Origin: DATLBY01 sp035526665
GTDB taxonomy: Bacteria; Acidobacteriota; Terriglobia; Bryobacterales; Bryobacteraceae
Length of the DNA stretch: 7,917 nt
Assembly (NCBI GenBank): GCA_035526665.1
Contig: DATLBY010000347.1
Location: 1 to 7,917 of the forward strand
Reading direction: 5' to 3'
The notes below the pieces were generated by a model. It had not been told where the DNA came from. It saw only the letters and a list, made by a program, of their open reading frames with translations, and did not search any database. Every line of letters begins with the position of its first letter. Positions within the stretch are counted from its first letter, which is position 1. Below, one piece after another: positions 1-7,424 of this stretch. Position numbers and translations under genes: made by a program.

Positions 1-569
1 ACCAGCGCGTCCACGACCATGTTCCCGGGCCCGGTGTCGAACGCGGTCACGTCTTCTGGTTTTGCGCCCGCCGGGATGGCGGTAATATTTGCGATGCCTC
101 CGATGTTCAGGGAAACGCGGCCGATCGTTTTGTGGCGATAGAGCAAATAATCCACATAAGGCACCAGCGGCGCGCCGCGTCCGCCCGCAGCGATGTCCCG
201 GGGCCGGAAATCCGATACTACAGGGACGCCGGTCCGCTCCGCCAGCACCGAACCATCGCCGATCTGCAGCGTGTTCCCAATTTCATGAAAAATCGTCTGC
301 CCGTGCGAGCCAATCAGTTCAATGGTGTCCAGCGGAACTCCGCAATTTCGCACCGCCTTTGCATAAAGCTCCGCCAGTTCGAAATTCAGCCTGCTGATGG
401 CCGCAGTGTGGGTGGCTGTGTTTGAAACTGCCAGAATCGCCTGCCTCAGTTTACGGGTGTAAGGCGTGGTCCTGTGCGCCACTACGTCAAACTTCCGCCC
501 TGCAATATCGATGACAGCGACATCAATCCCGTCCAGCGACGTGCCGCTCATCACGCCGGCCACACGCAT
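1..569 (-). CDS. anmK: Anhydro-N-acetylmuramic acid kinase, 3' part outside window
   Basis: The enzyme phosphorylates and hydrolytically opens 1,6-anhydro-MurNAc to MurNAc-6-phosphate in the cytoplasm, a step in recycling of peptidoglycan fragments. Translation from the ATG at 569 gives 189 complete codons, about half of a usual protein of roughly 370 residues, and is open to the window edge. The N-terminal MSGTSLDGID signature of the ASKHA-fold sugar kinase family lies at residues 7-16. GSHGQT is at 88-92 and on, a DFRPRDIAAGGRGAPL block at 120-135, LNIGGIANIT at 154-163, and FDTGPGN at 177-183. D178 aligns with the known general-base aspartate of the family. The ATG shares its A with the TGA of mutS (TGATG), so translational coupling is likely. 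A start at the internal ATG of MSGTS (residue 7) is possible but less likely given the overlap. Identification is firm; only the C-terminal half is unseen. Confidence 0.95.
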   Translation of the reverse strand, partial: MRVAGVMSGTSLDGIDVAVIDIAGRKFDVVAHRTTPYTRKLRQAILAVSNTATHTAAISRLNFELAELYAKAVRNCGVPLDTIELIGSHGQTIFHEIGNTLQIGDGSVLAERTGVPVVSDFRPRDIAAGGRGAPLVPYVDYLLYRHKTIGRVSLNIGGIANITAIPAGAKPEDVTAFDTGPGNMVVDAL

Positions 570-3136
570 CAGCGTTTCAGCTCCTTCTGCAGATCACTCA
601 ACAACTGCAGCGCCTCAATGGGACGCAGCTCATCGAGTTTTAGCGCCCGGATGCGATCGGCCAACGCGTAATTTACCGGCTCAAACAGCTGGATCTGTAT
701 GGGACCGGATGGCCGTGGCGACAATTCTTCCGTCACCTCCTGCTCCGTCTTCTCATGCAGCGCCAGCACCTGGCGTGCACGCTCAATCACGCTGACCGGC
801 AGGGCCGCCAGGCGGGCAACCTCGATGCCGTAGCTGCGGTCCGCGCGGCCCGGTTCCACCTTCCGCAAAAAGATAATCTGGTCGCCGGCTTCCTTTACCG
901 AGACGTGGAGGTTGCGTACTCCCTCCAATTGCTCGGCGAGTTCGGTCAGCTCGTGATAATGAGTAGCGAACAGCGTCTTTGCCCGAATGTTTTCGTGAAT
1001 GTGCTCCACCACGGCCCAAGCCAGGGCCAGGCCATCGTACGTCGCGGTTCCCCGGCCGATCTCATCCAGCACGATCAGGCTTTGGGCGGTCGCGCTGTTG
1101 AGAATCACGGCCGTCTCGGTCATCTCTACCATGAAGGTGGACCGCCCCCGCGCCAGATTGTCGGCCGCTCCGATTCTTGTGAAAACGCGATCCACAATGG
1201 GAAGCAGCGTCTCCTCCGCCGGTACGTACGAGCCCATCTGCGCCAGGATGCATAGCAACGCCGCCTGCCGGAGGTAAGTGGACTTGCCGCCCATGTTCGG
1301 GCCGGTGATAACTGCGATGTACTCTTTCGCCGGATTCAGGTAGAGGTCGTTGGGAATGAACCGCGTCGCCTGCCTTTCCGACAGCTTCTCAATTACGGGA
1401 TGCCGTCCGGCCATCACCCGCATTTCACCCGTTGTCGAGAACCGGGGCCGGGTATACCGGTTTTCCGCCGCAATCTGGGCCAGGTTCGCGGTCACGTCGA
1501 GCTCAGCCACAGCGGCGGCCGTATTCCGGATGCGGGTCGCATGCTGGGCGGCAAACGTCCGCAGCCCGGCGAAAATCTCGCGCTCCAGATCCAGGATTTT
1601 CTCCTCCGCGCTCAGTACCTTCGCTTCCAGCTCTTTTAGTTCGGGAGTGGTGAAGCGCTCGGCGTTCACCAGCGTTTGCTTGCGCTCGTAGTCCGCCGGG
1701 GCATTCTGCAGGTTCGCCTTCGAGATCTCAATGTAGTATCCGAAGACGTTGTTAAACCGGACCTTCAGGGAAGCGATACCAGTGCGCGCCCGCTCGCGCA
1801 CTTCGATGGCGGCAATATACTGACGGCTGTTCCGGCTGATATCCCGCAATGCATCCAGTTCCGCGTGGAAGCCATCGCGTATCGTTCCGCCATCCGCAAG
1901 ATTTAGGGGAGGCTCATCGGCTATAGCTTTCAAAACTTTTTCGCCGACCTCCGGCACCGCGTCCAGCTGACCCGCCAGGTCTTCCAATCTTGAGGAGCTT
2001 CCGTGCGGAAACCGCAGCGCCGCCACTCGATCGAGTGATCTCCCGAGCGCCAGCAGATCCCGTGGACCGGCCGTGCCGATGGTGACTTTGGCGAGCAACC
2101 GCTCCAAATCCAAAATCCCGCCGAGCACTTTCCGGACCTCGGTGCGTTCGATGGTCTGGGCCAGCATCTGCCCTAGGGCATCCAGTCGAGCCTCGATCTC
2201 CGTCTGATCCAGACACGGCCGGAGCAGGCGGCGCCGCAGAAGCCGGCCCCCCATGCCCGTGCAGGTGTCGTCCAGCACTTTAATGAGCGTCGCATCCTTA
2301 CCCTCAGCCAAAAAAAGCGGCTCTACCAACTCGAGATTCCGAACCGTTACCGCGTCCAGTATCATGGAATCCGAGCGGTCGTAGAATCCGGGCCGGTCGA
2401 GGTGATCCATGGCACCGCGCTGCGTCTCGCGCAGGTAGTGTAGAACCGCCCCAGCTGCGCCGACCGCAAGCGGCCGGTCACCCAGCCCGCAGCCATCCAG
2501 ACTCAGCAGTTTGAAGTGCTCGCGCAGACTCCGTTCTGCGTGATCGTAATCGAATATCCAGCTATCCAGCGGCGTTCGCAGACAGGAAATATCCAGCTTG
2601 GTCTCTTCCGGCAGCAGCACTTCGCGAGCGTTCAGATTCTCGAGCGCCGCCAGCACCTCATCCATTGCCATCTCGGTTACACGAAACTCGCCTGTCGAGA
2701 TGTCCACATGCGCGAGGCCCGCTCGCCCGCCATGGGTGGCGACCGCTGCCAGGTAGTTGTTCTCATGCGAGCGAAGCAGGTTCGCTTCGGTAGCCGTCCC
2801 AGGGGTGACAATGCGGGTGATCTCGCGTCTTACCAGCTTCTTGGCAAATCGAGGGTCCTCCGTCTGTTCGCAGACAGCCACCCGATAACCCCGCTGAATC
2901 AGCCGGGCAATATAGCCTTCCGCAGCATGGTGCGGGACGCCGCACATCGGGATTGCCTGGTCCTTCTCTTTATTTCGGGATGTGAGCGTGATCTCGAGCT
3001 CGCGCGCGGCCGTCACGGCGTCTTCATAGAACAGCTCGTAGAAATCTCCCAGCCGGAACATCAGCAGCGCCTGGGGAACCTGTTGCTTGATGCTGTGATA
3101 TTGCCGCATTAGCGGCGTGGACGCTTCACCGCTCAT
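569..3136 (-). CDS. mutS: DNA mismatch repair protein MutS
   Basis: MutS recognises mismatches and small loops and recruits MutL using ATP. At 855 aa it has the family's usual length. The mismatch-binding domain carries the Phe-x-Glu wedge as GDFYELF (F32, E34). Connector, lever and clamp domains follow to about residue 560, including FNNVFGYYIE at 461-470. The ATPase domain has Walker A GPNMGGKST (612-620), the GRSTFMVEM loop (664-672), Walker B LIVLDEIGRGT (687-697), the ATHYHEL switch (724-730) and SYGIEVARLA (768-777). QIQLF at 814-818 fits the beta-clamp-binding consensus QxxLF. The C-terminal dimerisation helix (PIEALQLLSDL, near 839-849) is present. The start is preceded only by a weak GGTG element. 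An ATG at residue 10 is possible, but most homologues have residues before TPLMRQY. The gene begins 14 bp after the gdhA stop and overlaps anmK by one base, so it is probably mid-operon. I see no frameshift and no missing key residue. Confidence 0.98.
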   Translation of the reverse strand: MSGEASTPLMRQYHSIKQQVPQALLMFRLGDFYELFYEDAVTAARELEITLTSRNKEKDQAIPMCGVPHHAAEGYIARLIQRGYRVAVCEQTEDPRFAKKLVRREITRIVTPGTATEANLLRSHENNYLAAVATHGGRAGLAHVDISTGEFRVTEMAMDEVLAALENLNAREVLLPEETKLDISCLRTPLDSWIFDYDHAERSLREHFKLLSLDGCGLGDRPLAVGAAGAVLHYLRETQRGAMDHLDRPGFYDRSDSMILDAVTVRNLELVEPLFLAEGKDATLIKVLDDTCTGMGGRLLRRRLLRPCLDQTEIEARLDALGQMLAQTIERTEVRKVLGGILDLERLLAKVTIGTAGPRDLLALGRSLDRVAALRFPHGSSSRLEDLAGQLDAVPEVGEKVLKAIADEPPLNLADGGTIRDGFHAELDALRDISRNSRQYIAAIEVRERARTGIASLKVRFNNVFGYYIEISKANLQNAPADYERKQTLVNAERFTTPELKELEAKVLSAEEKILDLEREIFAGLRTFAAQHATRIRNTAAAVAELDVTANLAQIAAENRYTRPRFSTTGEMRVMAGRHPVIEKLSERQATRFIPNDLYLNPAKEYIAVITGPNMGGKSTYLRQAALLCILAQMGSYVPAEETLLPIVDRVFTRIGAADNLARGRSTFMVEMTETAVILNSATAQSLIVLDEIGRGTATYDGLALAWAVVEHIHENIRAKTLFATHYHELTELAEQLEGVRNLHVSVKEAGDQIIFLRKVEPGRADRSYGIEVARLAALPVSVIERARQVLALHEKTEQEVTEELSPRPSGPIQIQLFEPVNYALADRIRALKLDELRPIEALQLLSDLQKELKR

Positions 3137-3150
3137 CTACGTTCGCACCA

Positions 3151-4425
<1,275 letters not shown>

Positions 4426-4475
4426 GGATTCACCTACGACTCAATCATAATAGAAGTCGAAAACGAAGGGGTCGC
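4426..4475. promoter_or_regulatory. Divergent promoter region with overlapping -10-like boxes
   Basis: This 50-bp AT-richer spacer lies between the divergent gdhA and the M14-like gene. On the minus strand TATTAT (4452 to 4447) lies 21 nt before the gdhA ATG. On the plus strand CATAAT (4446 to 4451), five of six matches to TATAAT, lies 24 nt before the ATG at 4476. The two boxes occupy nearly the same bases, so the promoters would be back to back and could interfere with each other. No good -35 element is visible at the usual spacing on either strand, which keeps this tentative. The region also holds both ribosome binding sites: AGGTGA for gdhA and GAAGGGG for the plus-strand gene. Confidence 0.4.
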
Positions 4476-5204
4476 ATGCACAACGCAGTATTCAATCGCC
4501 GTGAGTTTGTTCTCCTTGGTATCTGGCCATTCATCCATCGCCGTCACTTTGCGCGGATAGCAGATGCTCGCTTCCGGATCCAGCGGGCAGGTAAACGTAA
4601 TAGGCATTACATATGGGTGCATGGAAACGAACAGACGGCTCGTAGCGTCCTCCTGATGCACATGGAAACGGCAGAAGGTCGCGCTTTCCTGATCGATAAT
4701 GCGGAACGCAATGTCCGGATAGGCGATGGCCAGTTGGATCCGAACCGCATGTTCTCGCGATCGGGCGCGGAGAAGAATCTGCGCTCGCTCAATCCTTCAT
4801 GGAGCGAAGCCCAGCTGCAATCGGCACTGGTCCGCCTGGACAAGGATCGGGGCAAGTTCCTAAAATTTGTACTCCCATCCAACGGCGGGCTGCTGATTGC
4901 CCTGCATAATAACGGGCCGGGTTATTCCCTATCCGATGAAGCTCCCATCAGCGACAAAGCTGCCTTGAATGATAAGGACCACCCCCACGAATTCATGCTG
5001 TGTACGATGCATGAGGACTTTGAAAAGGCTGCAAGCTCGCCTTTTAACGTGGTTCTTCAGAACACCGCCCCGAAAGAGGACGACGGATCTCTCTCGCGAT
5101 TATGCGCCTCGATGGGAGTGCGATACATCAACATTGAAGCGAGCCATGGCAACTCGGGCGCTCAAAATCGTATGCTCGACTGGGTCGAAAAGGAGCTGTC
5201 ATGA
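4476..5204 (+). CDS. Putative M14 / AstE-aspartoacylase-like zinc hydrolase, substrate unknown
   Basis: I recognise no named family for this 242-aa protein. Its motifs do match the zinc carboxypeptidase/deacylase superfamily (M14, AstE/AspA-like): HGNEQTAR with H49 and E52 as an HxxE zinc pair, DPNRMFSR at 88-95 resembling the DLNRxF substrate-arginine motif, LHNN at 143-146 with H144 as third zinc ligand, and NIEA with E221 where the catalytic glutamate is expected. It would therefore hydrolyse an amide bond in an unidentified substrate. The N-terminus has NRREF followed by a short hydrophobic stretch (FVLLGIWPF), a weak resemblance to a Tat signal with no clear cleavage site. The ATG at 4476 is preceded by GAAGGGG with 4 nt spacing. 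The stop overlaps the next gene as ATGA, implying coupled translation with the HEAT-repeat protein. The assignment to the fold is inference from motif order. Confidence 0.65.
   Translation: MHNAVFNRREFVLLGIWPFIHRRHFARIADARFRIQRAGKRNRHYIWVHGNEQTARSVLLMHMETAEGRAFLIDNAERNVRIGDGQLDPNRMFSRSGAEKNLRSLNPSWSEAQLQSALVRLDKDRGKFLKFVLPSNGGLLIALHNNGPGYSLSDEAPISDKAALNDKDHPHEFMLCTMHEDFEKAASSPFNVVLQNTAPKEDDGSLSRLCASMGVRYINIEASHGNSGAQNRMLDWVEKELS
5191..5195 (+). promoter_or_regulatory. Ribosome binding site of the HEAT-repeat gene
   Basis: AGGAG lies 5 nt before the ATG at 5201 and inside the last codons of the upstream gene. With the ATGA stop-start overlap it fixes this start and supports termination-reinitiation coupling of the two genes. 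Confidence 0.75.
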
Positions 5205-6070
5205 AGTTTCGCTGTCTCGGTGTCTTAGGCTTCACCACCCTCTCTGTCTTCGCCCAGGAGGGCACGCTGTCTCGCGCCTGGAAAATTATAGAAGACGCGC
5301 ATGCACAGAATAATTCGATCCAGCGTAGCCAGCTTCTAAACGCACTCTCGGCCGCCGGAACCAATCCACGGACGATTGCCATTCTGGAGGCGGGGCTCTC
5401 GGATAAGTCCTCGGAAGTGCGTCAAGCTGCCGCCGCCGTTCTAGGCGATGTCAAATCCCGCTCCTCCATACCGAAGTTGACAGCCGCTCTTGACGATGAA
5501 GCTGCCGAGGTAAGTTTCACCGCGGCGCGGTCGCTCTGGAATATGGGGGATCTATCCGGGCGCGATATCTTTATGGAAGTACTAGCCGGAGAGCGCGGCA
5601 ATTCTCCCGGCCTGGTGAAGGGCTCCATGCGCCAGGTAAAACACCGGCTGCACAATCCGGCATCGCTAGCGATGCTGGGCGTGAAAGAGGGTGCCGGCAT
5701 GTTCCTGGGTCCATTCTCGATGGGGATCATGGTTTTCGAAGAGTTGCGCAAAGATGGCTCCGCTTCCGCCCGAACACTGGCGACCGTAATGCTCGCCAGC
5801 GATTCTGATCCCGCCAGCATTAGGAATCTGGAAGAGGCGCTGTCTGACAAGAACTGGATTGTGCGTGCCGCGGCCGCCAAAGCTCTGGCCGCTAGAGGTT
5901 CCCGCGACTCGGTGCCGAACATTGAGCCGCTCCTATCCGAGGACCGGCACCGTGTCCGCTATGTGGCGGCGGCGGCCATTGTCGCGCTTGCCGGCCAAGC
6001 GGTGCCCCAGGCAGAGCATCCGGCGGTACCCTCTACCACGGTACCTAGTACAACTACCCGCATTCCCTGA
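5201..6070 (+). CDS. Secreted HEAT-repeat protein
   Basis: This 289-aa protein begins with a probable Sec signal peptide: KFR, then a hydrophobic core (residues 6-17) and a likely cut after VFA at 18. HEAT-type helical pairs occupy about 57-130; recognisable units are LEAGLSDKSSEVRQAAAAVLG (first part 62-80) and LTAALDDEAAEVSFTAARSL (93-112). A second set lies at 204-266, around LEEALSDKNWIVRAAAAKAL (210-229) and a unit ending VALAG. Between them is a non-repeat segment with a Gly/Met/Phe-rich hydrophobic patch (GAGMFLGPFSMGIMVF, 164-179). The tail repeats VPSTT twice. HEAT repeats are protein-binding scaffolds, so the role is probably as a partner, perhaps of the enzyme encoded just upstream, whose reading frame it overlaps by 4 bp. 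Export places it in the periplasm or outside. The function is otherwise unknown. Confidence 0.85.
   Translation: MKFRCLGVLGFTTLSVFAQEGTLSRAWKIIEDAHAQNNSIQRSQLLNALSAAGTNPRTIAILEAGLSDKSSEVRQAAAAVLGDVKSRSSIPKLTAALDDEAAEVSFTAARSLWNMGDLSGRDIFMEVLAGERGNSPGLVKGSMRQVKHRLHNPASLAMLGVKEGAGMFLGPFSMGIMVFEELRKDGSASARTLATVMLASDSDPASIRNLEEALSDKNWIVRAAAAKALAARGSRDSVPNIEPLLSEDRHRVRYVAAAAIVALAGQAVPQAEHPAVPSTTVPSTTTRIP
6026..6055 (+). repeat. Two-copy VPSTT repeat at the HEAT protein C-terminus
   Basis: Two adjacent 15-bp units encode VPSTT-VPSTT (residues 276-285), each at a GGTACC site. They match at 10 of 15 bases, and four of the five codons use different synonyms, so this is not a recent exact duplication. 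It makes a short Ser/Thr/Pro-rich tail. Confidence 0.7.
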
Positions 6071-6076
6071 TAGTAT

Positions 6077-6105
6077 TTGCCCGCAAGATAACGCATAACT
6101 GTATT
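6077..6105 (+). promoter_or_regulatory. Weak candidate promoter before the small membrane protein
   Basis: TTGCCC (6077-6082) and TGTATT (6100-6105) are 17 bp apart, with four of six matches each to the -35 and -10 consensus. A transcript would begin close to the ATG at 6113 and have almost no leader. Weak matches like these arise easily by chance. Confidence 0.25.
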
Positions 6106-6112
6106 AACGACA

Positions 6113-6337
6113 ATGACAATTTCACTCCCGGGCAGCAAAAAAATGCGCAGCCAGAAGCTTTATAACATGAACGAAGAAGAGTACCGGGCGCATACGCGGC
6201 AACGGCTAGCCGAGGCACGGCAGGAGTACTTTGGAAAGAAGCCCTCAGCCGTGCCGCAGGCACTCACCACTGTGGCGCTCCTGATCATGGCAACGCTCGT
6301 CTGTCTGCACTACTTTGGTTGGCTGAAAATCGGGTGA
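6113..6337 (+). CDS. Small single-pass membrane protein, function unknown
   Basis: The 74-aa product has a charged, probably helical N-terminal part (EEEYRAHTRQRLAEARQEYF, 21-40), a KKP turn, and one hydrophobic segment at about 48-70 (VPQALTTVALLIMATLVCLHYF and on), followed by a short LKIG tail. This fits a tail-anchored or bitopic inner-membrane protein with a soluble, likely cytoplasmic, N-terminus. I recognise no family. The start is uncertain: the ATG at 6113 has no Shine-Dalgarno sequence, and ATGs at 6143 (after an A-rich stretch) and 6167 are equally possible. All three keep the membrane segment. The gene follows the HEAT gene by 42 bp on the same strand and converges on ppa with an 11-bp gap. 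Its biased composition and clear membrane segment favour a real gene. Confidence 0.6.
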   Translation: MTISLPGSKKMRSQKLYNMNEEEYRAHTRQRLAEARQEYFGKKPSAVPQALTTVALLIMATLVCLHYFGWLKIG

Positions 6338-6348
6338 GGCTGGCGCCG

Positions 6349-6903
6349 TCAGGGCTTGGCTCCGGCCTCCGCGGTCTTTTTCGTCTTCTTTAGATCCAAA
6401 TAACGGGCGCGGCTGTCGAGGATTGCCTTGCGGGCCTCCCTCGGCCCACCCCAACCTTCCATCTGCGTGTGCCTGCCTTCCAATTCCTTGTAAATCGTGA
6501 AAAAGTGCTCGATCTCCCGGCGGACATGCGAAAATATCTGGTCCATCGTGTGAATCTGGTCGTAGCGCGGATTGCGTGTCGGAACTGCCAGGATCTTCTG
6601 GTCGCCCTCTTCCGCATCGATCATATTCAGTATTCCGACGGGCCGGACTTCAATCAGACAGCCGGTGAAGCTCGCCTCCTGCACCAGGACGAGAACGTCC
6701 ATTGGATCATTGTCTTCCGCCAAAGTTCCCGGGATAAACCCATAGTCGCCAGGGTAGTGCATCGGAGAATAGAGAGCACGGTCCAGCCGGAAGACGCCTA
6801 GCTTGCCATCGTATTCATATTTGTTTGTGGAATTCTTCGGAATCTCCACAATCATCCGCACCAGTTCAGGACACTCAGGGCCGGGATCCAGATCGTACAA
6901 CAA
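6349..6903 (-). CDS. ppa: Inorganic pyrophosphatase, family I
   Basis: The enzyme hydrolyses pyrophosphate to two phosphates in the cytoplasm, pulling biosynthetic reactions forward. Numbering is from the upstream GTG at 6912, which would give 187 aa. The metal-binding signature DNDPMDV is at 67-73 (D67, D69, D72). Other active-site positions of the E. coli enzyme are matched: E23, K31, E33, R45, Y53, Y57, D99, D104, K106 and the pair Y141-K142. The E. coli E98 position is alanine here (A100). I place the start at the TTG at 6903, which gives 184 aa, because GAGAGGTGA sits 5 nt before it, while the GTG lies inside that site. This also puts the LYDLDPGP block close to the N-terminus, as is usual in the family. 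The C-terminus has a Lys/Ala-rich tail (KKTKKTAEAGAKP). It is divergent from the peroxiredoxin gene. Confidence 0.95.
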   Translation of the reverse strand: MLYDLDPGPECPELVRMIVEIPKNSTNKYEYDGKLGVFRLDRALYSPMHYPGDYGFIPGTLAEDNDPMDVLVLVQEASFTGCLIEVRPVGILNMIDAEEGDQKILAVPTRNPRYDQIHTMDQIFSHVRREIEHFFTIYKELEGRHTQMEGWGGPREARKAILDSRARYLDLKKTKKTAEAGAKP

Positions 6904-6908
6904 AGACG

Positions 6909-6917
6909 TCACCTCTC
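6909..6917 (-). promoter_or_regulatory. Ribosome binding site of ppa that decides its start
   Basis: On the minus strand GAGAGGTGA matches the anti-Shine-Dalgarno complement GGAGGTGA closely and ends 5 nt before TTG at 6903, with another TTG at 6900. The GTG at 6912 is part of this element, so it is an unlikely start codon. Confidence 0.6.
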
Positions 6918-6939
6918 AAGGGTAGCAAAGCCGGTGCCG

Positions 6940-6950
6940 CGGAACTTCCG
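6940..6950. promoter_or_regulatory. Short palindrome in the ppa/peroxiredoxin divergent spacer
   Basis: CGGAA-C-TTCCG is an inverted repeat with 5-bp arms and one central base, placed near the middle of the spacer between two divergent genes. That is where a shared operator would sit. Arms this short occur by chance, and I see no convincing -35/-10 pair on either strand. Confidence 0.25.
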
Positions 6951-6980
6951 GACTGTTCCCTCCGCGTTACACTCGGAGAA

Positions 6981-7424
6981 ATGCTCGATTGGCTGTTTTC
7001 AACGCCGCTCGCGGCCGGTTCGGAAGCGCCCGATTTCACGCTGCCGGATCAGGACGGCCACGAGGTCACCCTGTCGAAACTCCGCGGCAGGAATGTGGTG
7101 CTGATCTTCTATCCCCGCGACGAGACGACTGTGTGCCGGAAGCAACTCTGCGAATTCCGTGACCGCTCCACGATAACTGCCTCGCAAAACGTCTTGGTTT
7201 TTGGCATCAACCCGCAGCATTCCGCCAGCCACAAGGACTTTCAAGACCGTCACAAGCTTGGATTCCCGCTGCTGGTGGATTCCGGCCAGAGGGTAGCGGC
7301 GCTCTACAAAGCGAACGGCCTCGTTGTGAAACGTACTGTTTATTTGATCGGTAAGGATGGCACGATCCGGTTCGCTAGCCGCGGCAAACCCCTGCCGGAG
7401 GACGTTTTGCAGGCAGCCGGATAG
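6981..7424 (+). CDS. PrxQ/Bcp-type peroxiredoxin
   Basis: This thiol peroxidase would reduce hydrogen peroxide and organic hydroperoxides. The 147-aa thioredoxin fold has APDFTLPDQDG (16-26), the strand VVLIFYPRDE (39-48) and the peroxidatic site PxxxTxxC (P45, T49, C52). C57 lies five residues on, the usual resolving-cysteine spacing of E. coli Bcp and PrxQ, where the two form an intramolecular disulphide. The conserved arginine is probably R118 (KRTVYLIG). The residues around the active cysteine differ from the common form: TTVCR replaces TPGCT. The ATG at 6981 is preceded by CGGAG with 2 nt to spare. A longer frame reaches back to 6825, but it would overlap the divergent ppa coding region and adds a low-complexity segment before the domain. 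I see no signal peptide, so the protein is likely cytoplasmic. Reduction is presumably by thioredoxin, which is not encoded here. Confidence 0.9.
   Translation: MLDWLFSTPLAAGSEAPDFTLPDQDGHEVTLSKLRGRNVVLIFYPRDETTVCRKQLCEFRDRSTITASQNVLVFGINPQHSASHKDFQDRHKLGFPLLVDSGQRVAALYKANGLVVKRTVYLIGKDGTIRFASRGKPLPEDVLQAAG

Noticed and set aside
755..1255. Plus-strand open frame of 166 codons opposite the MutS ATPase domain
   Set aside because: It is antisense to the most conserved part of mutS and has no recognisable domain.
2516..3112. Plus-strand open frame of 198 codons opposite the mutS 5' region
   Set aside because: It lies wholly antisense to a conserved, intact mutS, has no ribosome binding site of note, and its residues look like a complementary-strand shadow in GC-rich DNA.
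4474..4479. GCATGC palindrome at the start codon of the putative hydrolase
   Set aside because: Six-base palindromes are frequent by chance, and this one simply includes the ATG.
5422..5922. Minus-strand open frame of 166 codons opposite the HEAT gene
   Set aside because: The plus-strand HEAT repeats and signal peptide explain this stretch; the antisense product is Ser/Arg/Ala-rich shadow sequence.
6825..6980. N-terminal extension of the peroxiredoxin back to an ATG at 6825
   Set aside because: It would overlap the 5' end of ppa on the other strand, adds a non-conserved low-complexity segment, and the ATG at 6981 has its own ribosome binding site and starts the known fold.
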